Source of the DNA: Epiperipatus broadwayi | Taxonomy: Eukaryota > Onychophora > Udeonychophora > Euonychophora > Peripatidae | Reading direction: 5' to 3' | Length of the DNA: 64,000 nt | Assembly (NCBI GenBank): GCA_028023455.1 | Contig: JAQFVV010012545.1 | Location: forward strand, 2,629,001-2,693,000 | In this document: positions 60,918 to 64,000 of the stretch, one piece after another | How positions within the stretch are numbered: the stretch's first letter is position 1 | Layout of the letters: each line of letters opens with the position of its first letter | Notes under the pieces: model-generated | What the model was told of the DNA's origin: nothing | Databases searched by the model: none | The model's input: the letters and a program-made list of their open reading frames with translations, nothing else | Made by a program: the position numbers and the translations under genes

Positions 60918-61298
60918 CATAGTATTTATTGAACAATAGGTTATTTCTTTTATACAACCTTTTAATAAAAATTGTAGTACATAAATAAATTTTCTATGAA
61001 TATGTTTCCAAAATTAATTTGCACATTTTGTTTCTACTTTCAAATCATGAGTTGCATTATACAGCATTTAATTCTAGAATACAACAAAATATGATTAAAA
61101 ACTATATATTATATTCGAATACAATGCTCTATAACAAGTTTTCTGCCAAAGATAAATTGTGTCTCTAGGCAATAACAGTCAGGCAGAAAAAAATAATTAG
61201 CATTCTGTTTATAAATGTTATTTAATTTATTGTCTTTTATGTGCAGGATATACCAAAAATCATAAAATCATGTTTGTATATATCAAACTTGTACTAAC
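60918..61298. other. Intron sequence
   Basis: AT-rich DNA between the MITE and the exon. Nothing else was seen. Confidence 0.5.
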
Positions 61299-61427
61299 CT
61301 TTTCTTTTGGTTCCTTATTTCTTTGCAAAAAAGTAGTAATTGTGATATAAGGAAAATAACAAAACAAGTACAAAAATGATATAAAAACAGGAAGCTGTCC
61401 AACTATTAGCTCAATAATCCACATTGT
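61299..61427 (-). CDS. STRA6-like: Exon of STRA6-like receptor gene (membrane segment)
   Basis: The best-formed exon in the window: 129 nt (43 codons, phase 0 to 0), acceptor ttattttttatttgtag before ACAATG, donor GAAAAG followed by gttagta. It encodes TMWIIELIVGQLPVFISFLY, LFCYFPYITITTFLQRNK, then EPKEK, one strongly hydrophobic helix (about residues 4-33) followed by a basic/acidic tail, as in a polytopic membrane protein. The pattern LP-x(n)-L-x(2)-FP/WY-P-x(5)-F at the helix end fits the STRA6 segment ending in WYPVQLVRSF. It joins in frame to 48222-48290. Other polytopic membrane proteins are possible if the downstream exons prove unrelated. Confidence 0.66.
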
Positions 61428-61559
61428 CTACAAATAAAAAATAAAAAAAATAGCCAATGGTCTTAATAAAAATTATGCAGACAGTAAAATTAAATAAAAA
61501 CATTTAAAATGCTAAAAAAAAATTATTATAAGAATAAATATAAACTATATTTTATTTCA

Positions 61560-63615
61560 ATTATAGTAGTAAGTATAATATATATAACACAATATGAATT
61601 TTCAAGATGATACAAGGTATATCTATGGAGTTAACAGTTTTTGAAGATAGTTCAAATTTAAATGAAATTAATAGGAAGATAATGGATACATTATTAAGAA
61701 CTGCAACAAGGTAGCTAATGACCAATAAATTTTTTTATTGAAACAAAACAATAATATATAAAAATTATCCATTAAGAAGTATTAAATAGCTAGAATTTTG
61801 TAAAATAGTTCTAAAAAGAATTAATAATGATGTAAGAAAATACAATTGTGAATTTGCAAAGAAAGTTAAAAGAAAAGCATCAAAAGTGTAAACAACATCT
61901 TGGTATTAGTAAAAAACCTATTTCTGCAATAAAAAGTAAAAATGGAAATATTAAAAAAAACAGTGACATTATGAAATGTGTGGAATAGTTCAATAAAAAA
62001 GTTATAAAGTAATAAAAAAACAAAGAAATGCATTCCCTGCAAATACAACATCTTTTGAATTGCCCAGAATTTCAAATAAAAAAGTAAGAAATGCAATTAA
62101 ATCTATAAAGGAAAGGAAAGCTCCAGATAATGATGGAATTATAATAGATATTTTAAAACAATCAAGTGAAGAAATAGAAAAATTATTGACAAAGTTATAT
62201 ACCAAATGTCTAAATGATAAAGATGTACCTGATGATTGAAAGAATGCAATACTAATATTAATATTCAAAAAAGCTGATAAATAAAGTATTAAAAATTATA
62301 GCCCTATCAGTATTTTATCAGTTTTTTAAAAAAAAAATTCAAGATAATTACAACTCATTTATAACAAACTTTGGATTTTAACTAACCAAAAGAACAAGCT
62401 GGATTTGTGCACAGTGGATCACATCCATGTATTAAGTGAAGTTATGAAATAACCAATGAATATGATTGTCATTATGCTTTGAATTTATACAATGTTAAAA
62501 CATTTCTTCTACAAACATTTTTTCAATGATTAAAGCATTGGATCATCAAGATATCAATTTAGGATATTAACGTATTCTGAAGAATATTTATTAAAATGCT
62601 TCATCAATATTTAAATTACATAGTAATGATAGAAAAATTAATATTGATAAGATTGCATGACAGGATGAATCCATATCTCCAAAACTATTTACAACAGTTT
62701 TGTAAGAAGTACTTTTTGGATTAAAATGGGAATATAAGTCTATAAAAGTAAATGATTATTTTAAGTCATCTAGATTTTGGAAGTGATATAATTATTTTTT
62801 ACAAATAATGCTTTACAGTTTCAGAAAATGTTATAAGAGCTATCAAATGAAAGTAAAAAAATAAGACTAAAGCTGAATGCCAAAAAGACTAATGTAATGT
62901 TCAATGGATTGTCTCAAAATGAGAATAAAAAATAGGAATAAAAGTAAATGCTAAAAATGTTCAATGGATTTTCTCAAAAAAAAATTAATAATAAATAAAG
63001 ATAGACAATAATGAATTAGAAATTAAGAAGTATATATATTTTGATCAGATTATTAATATAAGTGGAAACAGAATGGATGAAATTGTTCATGGATTTAAAT
63101 CTGGATAAAGTGCTTTTGATACAAACAACTTAATGTTAAAAATAAATTTGCCTATGTGTTTGAAAAGAAAGGTTTGTTATAGATGTATTTTGCAAGTTCT
63201 TACTTATGGATCTAAGACTTGGACAAGAGAATAGTGCAGAGATTTCTGAACACTCAATGATGATAGAGAGGCATATATAGAAGTAACAAGAAGAGATTGA
63301 AAGTGAACTTAATGAGTAAAAAACAAACAGATGTTACTGAGGTCATTAAAGGAATTAAAAGACTAAAGTGGAACTGGGATGGGTATATTTTTAAAAGAGA
63401 TAATAGTAGATGGACATCAGAAAATTTAAACTGGATTCCAAGATATTGTAAAATATCTAGAAAAAACCCACATTTAAGATAGATGGATAAAATAAGGAAG
63501 TGTGTTGGAATGATATAAAGAAGAGAGGCTAGAGATAAAAAACTGTATTAAATTCACAGAGACATTTACCCTAAAATGGTTCAGTAATGATTGAAAATGA
63601 TGATGATAATTGGTA
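61560..63615 (+). mobile_element. 5'-truncated RTE-clade LINE
   Basis: Plus strand, frame-broken. It begins after the endonuclease with KKINNDVRKYNCEFAKK (RTE linker). The reverse transcriptase blocks follow: KSIKERKAPDNDGIIIDILK; FKKADK...KNYSPISILSV; ISPKLFTTVL then EVLFGLKWEYKSIKVND. The C-terminal region has VIKGIKRLKWNWDGYIF, RWTSENLNWIPRYCK and RWIK. The order and the ISPKLFT...L.W motif are those of the RTE clade. The FADD box is not recognisable. The element ends in a TGATGATGAT-like tail near 63600, typical of RTE. Confidence 0.88.
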
Positions 63616-63938
63616 CTCTGGATAGTCAATCATCATAATCACAATTGACAGTACTACTTTCAGTTAAATGGAGTTAATCTTCATAATTCTCTTATCAATA
63701 AATATAATCAGTAATCATTGTGTTAATCATTATTATTTGATCTTATGTTCTCATCAGTATCAATGGTTGACTTGGATGGTTTGATCATTTTACTTCAAAT
63801 CATTCTGTTGCATTTAAAATGTCAATATAATGACCAGATGAAGTGAAAACATTACTGAGCAATTACATATTTGAATAAGTAATCTTGCATTTTATTATAA
63901 CAAATATTCCATATATATATATATATATATTGACAAAA
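63616..63938. other. Intron sequence and (TA)n
   Basis: Contains repeated atcat-type words and a (TA)n tract at 63911-63930. No gene was seen. Confidence 0.45.
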
Positions 63939-64000
63939 AATCAAGTCAGATGACCTAATTTTAATAAAGCTCGCATTTACAAATGTTATATATAGAGTAA
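63939..64000. repeat. Partial copy of the 46.7-kb repeat
   Basis: ATCAAGTCAGATGACCTAAT and then CATTTACAAATGTTA match 46724-46772. The copy runs to the window edge. Confidence 0.65.

Overview
The window is metazoan nuclear DNA: very AT-rich, with no long intact host ORF, many (TA)n tracts, spliced-exon signatures, tRNA-derived SINEs, CR1- and RTE-type LINEs, hAT elements and several LTR retrotransposons. It looks like an invertebrate with large introns. A mollusc, for example a cephalopod, is plausible but not proven by the sequence.

Host gene. I find one host gene, on the minus strand, probably a STRA6-like membrane receptor (retinol-uptake receptor family). Four short exons with consensus splice sites lie at 61299-61427, 48222-48290, 26517-26587 and 2038-2099. 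They are collinear with the family: a membrane segment, a linker, a Y-x-P-x-PGF junction made across an intron, and the next membrane segment. Phases agree for 61.3/48.2 kb and for 26.5/2.0 kb. The 48.2 to 26.5 kb join is out of frame by itself, so at least one more exon is needed. A 35-nt candidate at 44578-44612 restores phase. Almost the whole window is therefore intron, filled with mobile elements.

Layout. 3.1-5.5 kb: TGTAA...TTACA inverted-terminal element. 5.8-7.4 kb: GC-richer retrocopy-like blocks. 8.0-9.3 kb: complex inverted array. 10.0-10.3 kb: foldback element. 11.8-19.4 kb: decayed Ty3/gypsy element (minus strand; PR, RT, RNase H and IN remnants between two LTRs). 19.4-19.8 kb: foldback. 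19.9-25.8 kb: LTR element with 1.7-kb LTRs and one 328-codon coiled-coil Gag-like ORF. 27.4-32.2 kb: nearly identical 2.1-kb LTRs around a 548-bp non-coding interior. 32.8, 34.8, 36.3 and 1.7 kb: tRNA-derived SINEs. 37.5-42.4 kb: decayed CR1-group LINE whose ORF1 keeps PHD-finger and esterase traces. 43.2-43.6 kb: poly(A)-tailed retrocopy. 46.8 kb: foldback. 49.0-50.5 kb: broken hAT (ZBED5/SCAND3-type) transposase. 52.7-54.8 kb: inverted solo copy of the 2.1-kb LTR. 58.3 kb: LINE 3' tails. 60.5-60.9 kb: hAT MITE with 8-bp target duplication. 61.6-63.6 kb: 5'-truncated RTE LINE.

Common theme. The two large LTR elements, the solo LTR and the 3.1-kb inverted element all end in TGTA...TTACA-type termini and sit in (TA)n DNA flanked by ATAT. 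This suggests gypsy-type integrases that share a target preference. No CRISPR, prokaryotic operon, rRNA or intact tRNA gene was seen.
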